Shown: positions 6,921 to 14,366 of the stretch, piece after piece | Layout: every line of letters starts with the position of its first letter | Position numbering within the stretch: the first letter of the stretch is position 1 | DNA from: Bacteroidaceae bacterium | Lineage (GTDB): Bacteria > Bacteroidota > Bacteroidia > Bacteroidales > Bacteroidaceae | Length of the DNA: 16,847 bases | NCBI GenBank assembly: GCA_900768625.1 | Contig: CAAGDO010000311.1 | Coordinates: forward strand, 1 to 16,847 | Direction of reading: 5' to 3' | Program-made: the position numbers and the translations under genes | Notes under the pieces: model-generated | The model's input: the letters and a program-made list of their open reading frames with translations, nothing else | What the model was told of the DNA's origin: nothing | The model's database searches: none

Positions 6921-9900
6921 ATGAGAAAAATAATATATATATTGTTTATTGCGGTTTTTTCGATTTGTGGTCAAATAGCGAAAGCCCAAGTTTTCACACA
7001 ATATGGTAAAACTGTGACTTATAATGGAAGGAATCCCAAAACACCTTATGTTAATCCTGTTTCAATACGTTGTTCTGGTGCTGGTTCAACAACGAATAAT
7101 TCACAAGGTAATTTTGTGTTGAAATTTAATAATGCAAAAGCAGGAAATGTTGTTAATTCTTTTGATGTTGAGATTGGAGATAAAAAATACGTTTGGTTCA
7201 ATCGTAATTATGCAACACAATGGGTACTTACAACAGAGAAGACGTTGTGTATAGAACTGTGTGATATACAAAGAATCGAGCATTTAAAAAAAACATATAG
7301 AGATGTGTATGTTCCTCGTTTAAAAGCTAAATATGAAAAGGCTAAAAAATCCTTGCTACAAGAAGAAAGACAAAACGGGAAATTAAAAAAGGATCTTCAT
7401 CTTCTTGAAGAAAAGTATAAACAAGAAATTAATAATATAAAGTTACGTTCTATAGAATATGCTTATGTTGATGAGTCTTTGTTAGATTCCTTGGATTATC
7501 TTAAGAGACAGTATGAATTAAATGGCGACATTGAGGGGGCAATACGTATTGGCAATAAAATTGATTATAAACGTCAATTGAATAGCATTTCTGAAAATCA
7601 GAGAAAATCAAATCAAAGAGCAATTGATGATGATAGAAAATTATACATTTACACAAAAAGTGCCACACAACATATTTGGAATTGTGAAGCAATTGGTTTA
7701 GAATCCGACTCTATTATGCCATATTATGAGATTGTCATACCATGTTATCAACAATTGTTAGAACTTTATGATCCTAATAATATGGAAGGGCGTAGATGTA
7801 CAGAGGATTTCTTCGAATCGCTAAAGGCTGAGTATGGGAAAATTTTATACAAGTATTATGAACATAATGGAGATGAAAAATTTTTATCGGTTGCTTGCCA
7901 ATGTGATAACGTTGATGCCTTATGGGAAAAGGCTAATAACCTAAAAACGGATTTTGAAGAGGCAAAAAATATATATCTAAAATTAATTGAAATTTGCGAC
8001 AAAAAAGGATTGATGCCATTGAATATAAAAAGAACAGATATAATTGAAATGTATGAAAGTTTTCCTGATTTCGGTGTCAGCTTTAATGGGGATTCAATAT
8101 ATTGCCATATTATAACCGACAATACAGTTTCTATCTGTTTCTATAAACGTCAAAAAAAGAATAATGTTGATATAGAAATTCCTAAGCAGATTTATAATAA
8201 CGGTATAAAATATGAAGTGAGAAAAATTGGACGCTGTGCTTTTATTGCAGATAGCTATTTCTGTTACTCCATTGGAATTTTTCATAAGGGTTCAAAATAT
8301 TTAAATGATTTTCAAAGTCTGTTCAAAGACGATGACGGTACCTTTATTGGAATTCCGGAAAAGGGATTTACTTTAGATTCCATCAATTCATTTAAATTGC
8401 CAAATTTAGTCACATATATAGGGGATTATGCTTTTGCCTGCTATTATTTTCCTTCTAAAAGAGAAATTTCTAACATTCCAAAATCTATTGAATATATTGG
8501 AGATGGAGTATTTTGGGGTTGCTCATTTGAAAATAATGTAATAAAACTGCCTAATAGAATTAAACATATTGGTGATTTTTATTTCGGCACTGGCACTGAG
8601 GTTGAAGATATATCAGATATAGCAATTACACTTTATATTCCAGAATCATTAAAAGAAATAGATGCGTATTATGGTTTTCAAAGGTTTTTCCCATATATAG
8701 ACAAAATAATTGTTGATAAAAGAAATAGATATTTTAAAGTGTACAACAATATGCTATATTCTTATGATAATTCACGTATTTATTGGGGAACTGTACCAAA
8801 GTCAAAACCAACTACTCTCTATATACCCAAGGAGCTAGAAATAACAGTAGATGATATAAATTCGGCTCAAGGCTATTCTTACATTCCCATGTTGGAATCT
8901 ATTAAAAATATAGAAGTAGAAGAAGGAAATCCTGTATGTGTTCTTTTTAAGTGTAATCTTTTTAATAAACGAGAAGGGTCTTTACTATTAAGCCCATTAG
9001 GAATGGATGTGTTTGAGGTACCTAACTATTATAAAATGTGTAGTGACGCTATTGAACATAGTTCCATCAATGAAATAAAAATACAAATAGATTCTTTAAC
9101 TACTATTGAATGGAACGAATTTATAGATAAATTACCAACGATTAGAGACTCAATAGCAATGGTTATTAATGGAAATAGAACTATATTGGTGTTGGGTGAA
9201 TACGGTGAATATAAAAAAACAAATTTCGCCAATATCTTAAGTGAAGCAAAAAGGAGCCAACCAACATTGCCAGTGTCGTATGAAAGTATAGGGAAATTAT
9301 ATTTGCAAGACAATAACATATTCGGATTATTCGATATGTTATGTGATATGATACGAACGAGATGCGACACCTTAAAAATATATAACAATTACACGCATTC
9401 CCTGTGGACATTGTATGCAGATTTGGAATCTTCAATAACTAAAGGTGGCACACTTTATACGAAACAAAATTATAAAGAAGCGTATAAAGAATATGAGAAA
9501 GTTAGAAAATATATGAGATATTCTCCTTCCTTATTCGATTATGTGTACTACTCAAATAAGTGTGCAGTTTGCATGAGCTATATGGAAAGAGCAAGCGATT
9601 ATTATATAAGACACATATATGATGAAATATTGCCAATGATGGAAAAATTATATGCTGTCCAAAATACGGACAATTATAAAAGATGGCTTGCTCAACTATA
9701 TAGAAATGCCTCCACATGTTATTTAAAAGATTCAGAGGACCTTGCAATCGCTGAAAATTACATAAAAAAGGCGATAGGTTTAATTTCTGATAACTTGGAA
9801 TATCGTGACAGATTGGGGTGTATTTATGTTGAATTGGACAAAAAAGAAAAAGCTCAAAAAACTTTGGATGAAATGTATCAATTATTTCTACGAGAAGATG

Positions 9901-9956
9901 TAGAAAAAACAGACTTGTTTATATATTTACAAAAACAGAAACCGTCTGTTAAGTAA
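6921..9956 (+). CDS. large exported protein with coiled-coil, BspA-like LRR and TPR-like regions
   Basis: A signal peptide (MRKIIYILFIAVFSICGQIAKA, cleaved before Gln23) sends the 1011-residue product out of the cytoplasm. Residues about 40-105 look like a short carboxypeptidase-regulatory-like sandwich (VSIRCSGAGSTTNNSQGNFVLKF). About 130-235 is a charged coiled coil with a TPR-like turn (GDIEGAIRIGNKID). About 430-640 holds divergent BspA-type LRRs (YEVRKIGRCAF, VTYIGDYAFACYYF, IEYIGDGVFWGCSF, IKHIGDFYFG). About 830-1011 is helical and TPR-like (AIAENYIKKAIGL, DRLGCIYVELDKKEKAQKTLDEMYQLF). No enzymatic motif is visible. The one-base spacing to the TIR gene and the shared exterior-type domain suggest it is the sensor or scaffold meeting the outer part of that protein. 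Exact function unknown. Confidence 0.72.
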   Translation: MRKIIYILFIAVFSICGQIAKAQVFTQYGKTVTYNGRNPKTPYVNPVSIRCSGAGSTTNNSQGNFVLKFNNAKAGNVVNSFDVEIGDKKYVWFNRNYATQWVLTTEKTLCIELCDIQRIEHLKKTYRDVYVPRLKAKYEKAKKSLLQEERQNGKLKKDLHLLEEKYKQEINNIKLRSIEYAYVDESLLDSLDYLKRQYELNGDIEGAIRIGNKIDYKRQLNSISENQRKSNQRAIDDDRKLYIYTKSATQHIWNCEAIGLESDSIMPYYEIVIPCYQQLLELYDPNNMEGRRCTEDFFESLKAEYGKILYKYYEHNGDEKFLSVACQCDNVDALWEKANNLKTDFEEAKNIYLKLIEICDKKGLMPLNIKRTDIIEMYESFPDFGVSFNGDSIYCHIITDNTVSICFYKRQKKNNVDIEIPKQIYNNGIKYEVRKIGRCAFIADSYFCYSIGIFHKGSKYLNDFQSLFKDDDGTFIGIPEKGFTLDSINSFKLPNLVTYIGDYAFACYYFPSKREISNIPKSIEYIGDGVFWGCSFENNVIKLPNRIKHIGDFYFGTGTEVEDISDIAITLYIPESLKEIDAYYGFQRFFPYIDKIIVDKRNRYFKVYNNMLYSYDNSRIYWGTVPKSKPTTLYIPKELEITVDDINSAQGYSYIPMLESIKNIEVEEGNPVCVLFKCNLFNKREGSLLLSPLGMDVFEVPNYYKMCSDAIEHSSINEIKIQIDSLTTIEWNEFIDKLPTIRDSIAMVINGNRTILVLGEYGEYKKTNFANILSEAKRSQPTLPVSYESIGKLYLQDNNIFGLFDMLCDMIRTRCDTLKIYNNYTHSLWTLYADLESSITKGGTLYTKQNYKEAYKEYEKVRKYMRYSPSLFDYVYYSNKCAVCMSYMERASDYYIRHIYDEILPMMEKLYAVQNTDNYKRWLAQLYRNASTCYLKDSEDLAIAENYIKKAIGLISDNLEYRDRLGCIYVELDKKEKAQKTLDEMYQLFLREDVEKTDLFIYLQKQKPSVK

Positions 9957-10064
9957 TGATTAAAAAATAACTTAGGACATTTTCTTGTCTGTCTTCAGTA
10001 AGCAGTCAAATTAGGGCTCTCTCCGTCGAATAGTAACTTTGCGGCTGAACAAACACTAAAAGTT

Positions 10065-10274
10065 ATGTACAGCAGCGAAGAATTAGAACGTTTTTATTTC
10101 AAGTATCAGACTGAGGCGTTACCTCATGGCCAGTCCCTTCAGTCATTTTGCTTGAGCAATAAGGTTCCTTATAACTTCTTTTCAAAATGGTATAGGGATA
10201 CCCGCCGCAAACGACCCTCTAAATCTCCCTTGAAGGGAGACTTCCCTTTACAAACCATTCCCTTAGGGGAATAA
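10065..10274 (+). pseudogene. IS66 accessory protein fragment, second copy
   Basis: The first 49 codons match the frame at 4535 with a handful of changes (SEELERF, NFFSKWYRDTRRK). It then enters the repeat at the same codon and stops at 10274 after TIPLGE. Identical truncation points mean both copies descend from one already interrupted element, or that the repeat captured both at the same site. Confidence 0.75.
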
Positions 10275-10324
10275 TGGAGGACGCTATCCAAGGACCTCCC
10301 CACTTTAAGGGGGATAAGAGGGGG
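10215..10324. repeat. palindromic CCCTTTAAGGG repeat block, copy 2
   Basis: It has the same start (CCCTCTAAATCTCCCTTGAA) and end (GGGGGATAAGAGGGGG) as the block at 4685-4834 but is about 40 bp shorter inside. In copy 1 the block is followed by IS66 transposase DNA, here by a surface-protein tail, so its right edge is a breakpoint. Confidence 0.6.
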
Positions 10325-10325
10325 C

Positions 10326-10520
10326 TTTCACTCAGGATTGAAATTGATTGCTGGAAAGCAGTCTATTCTTATCATGTCTTCGTCTGACATGATAATCAGT
10401 ATCCACAATCTGCAAGGTCATCTTATTCGTATAGAAAACGTCGAAGCAGGTCGTCGAACAACAATAGCTCTTCCTTCGGGTATCTACCTCATAAACGGAA
10501 TAAAGGTTTGCATTAGATAG
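10326..10520 (+). pseudogene. C-terminal tail fragment of a lost secreted or surface protein
   Basis: The open frame from FHSGLKLIAGKQSILIMSS through ISIHNLQGHLIRIENVEAGRRTTIALPSGIYLINGIKVCIR to the stop has the pattern of the C-terminal domains of Prevotella/Bacteroides secreted proteins (Por-secretion-tail-like: a short beta domain with YNLxGQ...LPxGIYLINGxKV). The only start available is a TTG at 10338 and the frame begins right after the repeat block, so the body of the gene has been deleted. I judge it a remnant, not a 60-residue gene. Confidence 0.65.
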
Positions 10521-10548
10521 AACCAATCTTAATATAGCAACAATTATG

Positions 10549-10633
10549 GTCAAACAGAATCGGTTTGAGAAAATTTCAAGTCCTTATGTCCGATGGGTAA
10601 AGGATGTATATTCTCATTCCATTTCTGTTTGAC
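10549..10633. repeat. inverted repeat in the 10521-10827 gap
   Basis: GTCAAACAGAA (10549-10559) is perfectly complementary to TTCTGTTTGAC (10623-10633), extendable outward by three pairs including one G-U. The arms enclose 63 nt. It may be the old terminator of the truncated surface gene or a small element. The rest of this 307-nt gap holds a 14-bp palindrome and a 50-bp repeat, listed separately, and no gene. Confidence 0.4.
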
Positions 10634-10662
10634 TATTATTCTGTGAATAGGGATGAGAGTTG

Positions 10663-10676
10663 TTTTCCGCGGAAAA
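10663..10676. promoter_or_regulatory. 14-bp perfect palindrome
   Basis: TTTTCCGCGGAAAA is a perfect dyad 152 nt upstream of the gene at 10828. It could be an operator, but no promoter with the Bacteroides consensus is visible nearby; TCACTTTG at about 10703 is one base off TAnnTTTG. Confidence 0.25.
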
Positions 10677-10733
10677 AATAAATAATTTCTGATAGGAAAT
10701 GGTCACTTTGATTCTTTATATCAAATAAACTGT

Positions 10734-10783
10734 TGAAAACGGAGGATGTCCACTCACCCAAAACGGGGAAATTTGTTCAGATA
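10734..10783 (+). repeat. 50-bp direct repeat, left copy
   Basis: This segment (TGAAAACGGAGGATGTCCAC ... GTTCAGATA) aligns without gaps to 12555-12604 with 43 of 50 bases identical. Each copy also contains AAACGG[AG]GGA twice about 22 nt apart. The two copies bracket the membrane-protein gene in the same orientation. They may be ends of an old mobile element (IS21-type ends carry such short internal repeats), but I cannot confirm the family. Confidence 0.6.
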
Positions 10784-10827
10784 AGTTGATTATGATTGGC
10801 AATATTAAACATTAATAAATTATTAAA

Positions 10828-12294
10828 GTGAGAAAATTATTATTCTGCATTGACTTGGCTGTTTGTTCATTGTGGACGATAGCTGCATTGGGCGCTAGAA
10901 TGGTATGGGTTGATATCCTTGCTTCATGCATGGTGGTGTTGCTTATCGTGTTGCGCATATTGCTCTCATTCACGCTTTACAATAAGGAAAAGAAGGCGTG
11001 GATACCTGGACTGCTGTTCATGGGGTTATCATACCATGCAGTCTATGTTGGATTGGAATTCAAATTTACGGAAATCACCTCAAAAGTATTCCCTTTGTTG
11101 AACATTGCCTTTGACAGATGGTGGTATGTTGGGCTGAATGTGGCAATAGCGGTTTGGCTGTGGTTGATCCCCGTGGTTGTCTACCTTGTCAATATATTCC
11201 GTAAAGGCTGTATGGTCGATACCTTGACATGGAAAGAGGCATTTGGAAAACTGCTTACGACGGATAAAAGGGCAAGATTATTCTGTTCGCTGCTGTTGAT
11301 AATCATCGGCTCATTGTATGCCGGACTGAATATGGGGGCGAGTCTATGTTTGTTTGCCTGTGTCGTAGCCCCAACGTTAAGCCTTTATTTGCTGAACAGC
11401 TATTACGGAGAGTCAAACAGTAGGCTATGGGCTTTGGTCGTATCTATGTTGTTCTTTTTCTTTGCCCAAACTCATGCTGGACTATCCCGAATGGCCATGC
11501 TTGGCATTAGTTTTTGCATTGCTGCTTATGCATGCAGTGCTTTATATAAAAACCGAAAAAAGTTGATTCTTGTCTTTGTTTCAAGTATCTACTTGGGTGT
11601 CATATTGCCAAGTTTGTCCATTGGCAACAATCAATACACTTGTTTCGGCGTAGGGAGAACGGCTTATTATAGTCTTGATTCCTATCCTGGTATCTTCTAC
11701 ATTGAGGATAAGGAAACAGGCAAAGTGGGACTGCGTGACAGATATGGACTATTGGTGAAGCCGGAATATGAAACATTCCGTTATCATACACCGTGGCATT
11801 GGTTCGGTGAATTGGAATTGCGCAAGAATGGTTATTATACCCTCTATGATATCTGCAACAACAAGTTTAGAACAGATGATGATATAGACCATCCGTTGCA
11901 AGATAGCATTTGCTTGATCGCGGAGAAACACCTTACGCAATATAGCTATCAGCTTGACGATATGTTGGAGGTGAAAGTGACAATGCCTTCAACAAACAAA
12001 ATGATTGCTCACGTCAAGGTTCTTAAAAATGGTCCTGTCTTTTTTTACAACTACGACAAAACACCTTTCATTCCAACTGATTCTTTGGCAAATGTACCGG
12101 AAACGATGGTCTGTGACACTTTGGTACAACTCAAGTGGTGCCAGAAAAAATCGCTTAGTTGTTTGCATGTTGCAACCAGTCGTGACTCTCTGGTTTACAA
12201 TGTTCAAGTGACACTCGCAAGAGGCAAGATGCCTGAACGCAAAGAAGCAGAAGCATTGGTTGACAAAATCTCGCTACTATTGAGAGACTTCTGA
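10828..12294 (+). CDS. polytopic membrane protein with WG-repeat-like C-terminal domain
   Basis: The frame opens with GTG in MRKLLFCIDL; no nearby ATG gives a better start. Residues 1-265 contain about eight to nine hydrophobic helices (about 5-22, 28-50, 58-78, 98-124, 151-168, 170-192, 198-214, 222-240, 246-265). Residues 266-488 are soluble; GKVGLRDRYGLLVKPEYETFRY (about 298-319) fits a WG repeat (G-x-G-L-x-D-x-x-G-x-x-V-x-P-x-Y), followed by ELRKNGYYTLYD. I do not recognise the family of the membrane part, and no catalytic motif stands out. It is a single gene with no operon partner, bracketed by the 50-bp direct repeat and followed 12 nt later by a 195-bp inverted-repeat element. Codon use and GC are intermediate between the TIR genes and ugd. 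Confidence 0.72.
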   Translation: MRKLLFCIDLAVCSLWTIAALGARMVWVDILASCMVVLLIVLRILLSFTLYNKEKKAWIPGLLFMGLSYHAVYVGLEFKFTEITSKVFPLLNIAFDRWWYVGLNVAIAVWLWLIPVVVYLVNIFRKGCMVDTLTWKEAFGKLLTTDKRARLFCSLLLIIIGSLYAGLNMGASLCLFACVVAPTLSLYLLNSYYGESNSRLWALVVSMLFFFFAQTHAGLSRMAMLGISFCIAAYACSALYKNRKKLILVFVSSIYLGVILPSLSIGNNQYTCFGVGRTAYYSLDSYPGIFYIEDKETGKVGLRDRYGLLVKPEYETFRYHTPWHWFGELELRKNGYYTLYDICNNKFRTDDDIDHPLQDSICLIAEKHLTQYSYQLDDMLEVKVTMPSTNKMIAHVKVLKNGPVFFYNYDKTPFIPTDSLANVPETMVCDTLVQLKWCQKKSLSCLHVATSRDSLVYNVQVTLARGKMPERKEAEALVDKISLLLRDF

Positions 12295-12305
12295 TCGAAC
12301 AATAT

Positions 12306-12500
12306 TGAAGTCGTCTGAACTTTTCTGACGAAGATTTGATTTGGAGTTTGAGCTCTTCTAAATTCAATCTTCACCTTTCTTTTTGGCCGTTTTTTGCCCT
12401 TTCATCGGTCGTGTAGCTCGCTACTCTCCCTCTTCAAGGCCCAAAAACGCCTCAAAAATAAAGGCAAATCTTGAATTTCATAAAAGTTCAGACGACTTCA
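12306..12500. repeat. 195-bp element with 19-bp perfect terminal inverted repeats
   Basis: TGAAGTCGTCTGAACTTTT at 12306-12324 is exactly complementary to AAAAGTTCAGACGACTTCA at 12482-12500. Inner parts also pair loosely (GAAGATTTG with CAAATCTT; the GGCCGTTTTTTG region with CCCAAAAACG), and a GTAGCTCGCTAC dyad lies near the centre. This is the build of a MITE or long palindromic intergenic repeat. Transcribed, it would form a long hairpin 12 nt after the membrane-protein stop and could serve as its terminator. I see no flanking target duplication. Confidence 0.65.
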
Positions 12501-12554
12501 TTGAAATACGAATATGAAGAAGTTGCAAGTTTATTCGGATTTGCAATATGATAC

Positions 12555-12604
12555 TGAAAACGGAGGATATCCACCCACCCCAAACGGAGGAATCCGTTCA
12601 GATA
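12555..12604 (+). repeat. 50-bp direct repeat, right copy
   Basis: TGAAAACGGAGGATATCCAC ... GTTCAGATA is 86% identical without gaps to 10734-10783. The copies are about 1.8 kb apart in the same orientation and enclose one complete gene plus the 195-bp inverted-repeat element. Confidence 0.6.
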
Positions 12605-12652
12605 GAACCTCGTATATCGATTGACAACTTGCGGAAAAACGCTTGAACTGAC

Positions 12653-12693
12653 ATGCTCCACCATTGCCAAATTTCTTGAGCTATGGTGGGGCA
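12653..12693 (+). terminator. hairpin, terminator-like
   Basis: TGCTCCACCAT pairs with ATGGTGGGGCA (one G-U) across an 18-nt loop, followed by TTTTG. It resembles the hairpin at 603-642. No gene ends immediately upstream, so it may be left from a gene lost by rearrangement, or act as a back-up terminator for the gene ending at 12294. Confidence 0.5.
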
Positions 12694-12829
12694 TTTTGTC
12701 GATAGAGTGGTCCTCTGGTCTGCCCTTGCAATGCGTGACGGGGGATTGGGGCGAAGCAGAAATGAAGGATTTATACGTTGGCTTACGAGAAAGAAATGTG
12801 TTGATTAAGGATTTAACAACAATTTATTT

Positions 12830-12884
12830 GTTACGTGTTACGCGTAAGGTGTTGGCATACAGTGAGTTATGTGTAACACGTAAC
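12830..12884. repeat. 18-bp hairpin (GTTACGTGTTAC inverted repeat)
   Basis: GTTACGTGTTAC (12830-12841) is perfectly complementary to GTAACACGTAAC (12873-12884). Continuing inward gives an 18-bp stem with two G-U pairs and a 19-nt loop. It ends about 55 nt upstream of the ugd promoter, so it is probably not part of that transcript. No gene in the 12295-12998 gap is supported; the 12621-12965 frame is not protein-like. Confidence 0.5.
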
Positions 12885-12938
12885 TTGTTTCATCCGTTTG
12901 GAGACTGCATGGGGTTGGATGGACAAAAAAGACAGGAA

Positions 12939-12970
12939 GTTGCAAATGTCGCGAAAGGTTTGTAACTTTG
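12939..12970 (+). promoter_or_regulatory. Bacteroides-type promoter of ugd
   Basis: TAACTTTG at 12963-12970 matches TAnnTTTG exactly, and GTTG at 12939-12942 (three of four for TTTG) precedes it by 20 nt. Transcription from about 12976 would leave a leader of about 68 nt to the preferred start at 13044. Confidence 0.55.
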
Positions 12971-13043
12971 TGCGGAAAACCTGTGGCGGCTTGCTTGGAT
13001 GGCGGCCATGGGGATGGAATCCGATTTCAAACTCTCATCGACA

Positions 13044-14366
13044 ATGGATACAAGTAACCTCAAGATAGCCGTGGCCGGTACGGGCTACGTGGGACTCAGC
13101 ATTGCCACTTTGCTTGCCCAGCACCATCAGGTGGTGGCGGTGGATGTCATCGCCGAAAAAGTGGACCAGCTCAATCGACGCGTTTCGCCCATTCAGGACG
13201 AATATATCGAGAAATACCTGAAGGAAAAGCCCTTGAAGCTGACTGCCACGCTTGACGGGCGTGCGGCTTATAAGGATGCAGACTTCGTTGTGATTGCTGC
13301 ACCGACGAACTATGATGCGGTGAAGAATTATTTCGATACGTCGCACGTCGAGGAGGTGATTGACTTGGTGCTGGAGGTGAACCCCGATGCCGTGATGGTG
13401 ATCAAATCGACCATCCCCGTGGGGTATACGCGCAATCTCTACTTGAAATATGCCCGTAAGGGCGTGAAGAAGCTGAACCTGCTGTTCTCTCCGGAGTTCC
13501 TTCGTGAGAGTAAGGCGCTTTACGATAATCTGTATCCCTCGCGTATCATCGTGGGTTATCCGAAGCTGATTGACCGTTCGGAATTTGCTGAGGAGAACCG
13601 TGCCATTGAGCAGGTGACCGACGTGGAGCGGATGAGAGAGGCTGCCGAGACGTTTGCTGCCTTGCTCCAAGAGGGAGCTATCAAGGAGGACGTGCCTACG
13701 TTGTTTATGGGTATGAAGGAGGCGGAAGCGGTTAAACTCTTCGCCAATACCTATCTGGCGCTTCGCGTGAGCTATTTCAATGAACTCGACACGTATGCTG
13801 AGGTGAAGGGGTTGGATTCGCGTGCCATCATTGAGGGCGTGGGCTTGGATCCGCGCATTGGAACGCACTATAACAATCCGTCGTTCGGCTATGGCGGCTA
13901 CTGCTTGCCGAAGGATACGAAGCAGCTGCTGGCAAACTATGCCGACGTGCCGGAGAATCTCATCGAGGCTATCGTGGAAAGCAATCGTACGCGCAAGGAC
14001 TACATTGCAGATGCCGTGTTGCAACGCGCGGGCTACTACAGCTATGCCGAGGACAATGATTTCGATGCTTCGAAGGAGCACGATTGCGTGATTGGTGTTT
14101 ATCGATTGACGATGAAGTCGAATTCTGACAATTTCCGTCAGTCGGCCATTCAGGGCATTATGAAGCGTATCAAGGCGAAGGGAGCTGAGGTGATCATCTA
14201 CGAACCGACGTTGGCTGACGGCTCGACTTTCTTCGGTTCCCGCGTGGTCAACGACCTTGCCGAATTCAAGCGTCAGAGCCATGCCATCATTGCCAATCGC
14301 TACGATGCTTGTCTGGACGACGTGAAGGATCGGGTGTATACGCGCGATATTTTCCGTAGAGACTGA
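13044..14366 (+). CDS. ugd: UDP-glucose 6-dehydrogenase
   Basis: It oxidises UDP-glucose to UDP-glucuronate with two NAD+, supplying uronic acid for capsule or other surface glycans. From the ATG at 13044 the protein begins MDTSNLKIAVAGTGYVGLS, the NAD-binding Rossmann motif near the N-terminus as in the E. coli-type enzyme. An in-frame ATG at 12999 would add 15 residues (455 aa) not typical of the family. Further landmarks are VIKSTIPVGYT, LLFSPEFLRESKALYDNLYPSR, the central helix AEAVKLFANTYLALRVSYFNELD, and GYGGYCLPKDTKQL with the catalytic Cys at codon 13902-13904 (residue 287). Compared with the E. coli protein it has insertions around EFAEENRAIEQVTDVERM and YYSYAEDNDFDASKEHD. It is alone, without other capsule genes nearby. 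Identity is firm. Confidence 0.95.
   Translation: MDTSNLKIAVAGTGYVGLSIATLLAQHHQVVAVDVIAEKVDQLNRRVSPIQDEYIEKYLKEKPLKLTATLDGRAAYKDADFVVIAAPTNYDAVKNYFDTSHVEEVIDLVLEVNPDAVMVIKSTIPVGYTRNLYLKYARKGVKKLNLLFSPEFLRESKALYDNLYPSRIIVGYPKLIDRSEFAEENRAIEQVTDVERMREAAETFAALLQEGAIKEDVPTLFMGMKEAEAVKLFANTYLALRVSYFNELDTYAEVKGLDSRAIIEGVGLDPRIGTHYNNPSFGYGGYCLPKDTKQLLANYADVPENLIEAIVESNRTRKDYIADAVLQRAGYYSYAEDNDFDASKEHDCVIGVYRLTMKSNSDNFRQSAIQGIMKRIKAKGAEVIIYEPTLADGSTFFGSRVVNDLAEFKRQSHAIIANRYDACLDDVKDRVYTRDIFRRD

Larger units (their letters stand above)
9998..10324 (+). mobile_element. IS66 left-end fragment, second copy
   Basis: From GTAAGCAGTCAAATTAGGGC at 9998 the sequence follows the first copy (from 4468) with only scattered substitutions for about 250 bp, then through the same palindromic repeat. 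No transposase and no right inverted repeat follow. The fragment ends where the repeat block ends (10324) and different DNA begins. It lies in the same orientation as the first copy, so the pair forms direct repeats around 5792-9956. Confidence 0.82.

Noticed and set aside
4468..10324. Intact composite transposon carrying the second TIR module
   Set aside because: The right copy lacks a transposase and a right inverted repeat, the left copy lacks tnpB and half of tnpC, and flanking 8-bp duplications are absent. Direct-repeat remnants are the safer description.
12621..12965. Forward frame of 114 codons upstream of ugd
   Set aside because: It crosses a terminator-like hairpin, the 18-bp hairpin and part of the ugd promoter; composition is not protein-like.
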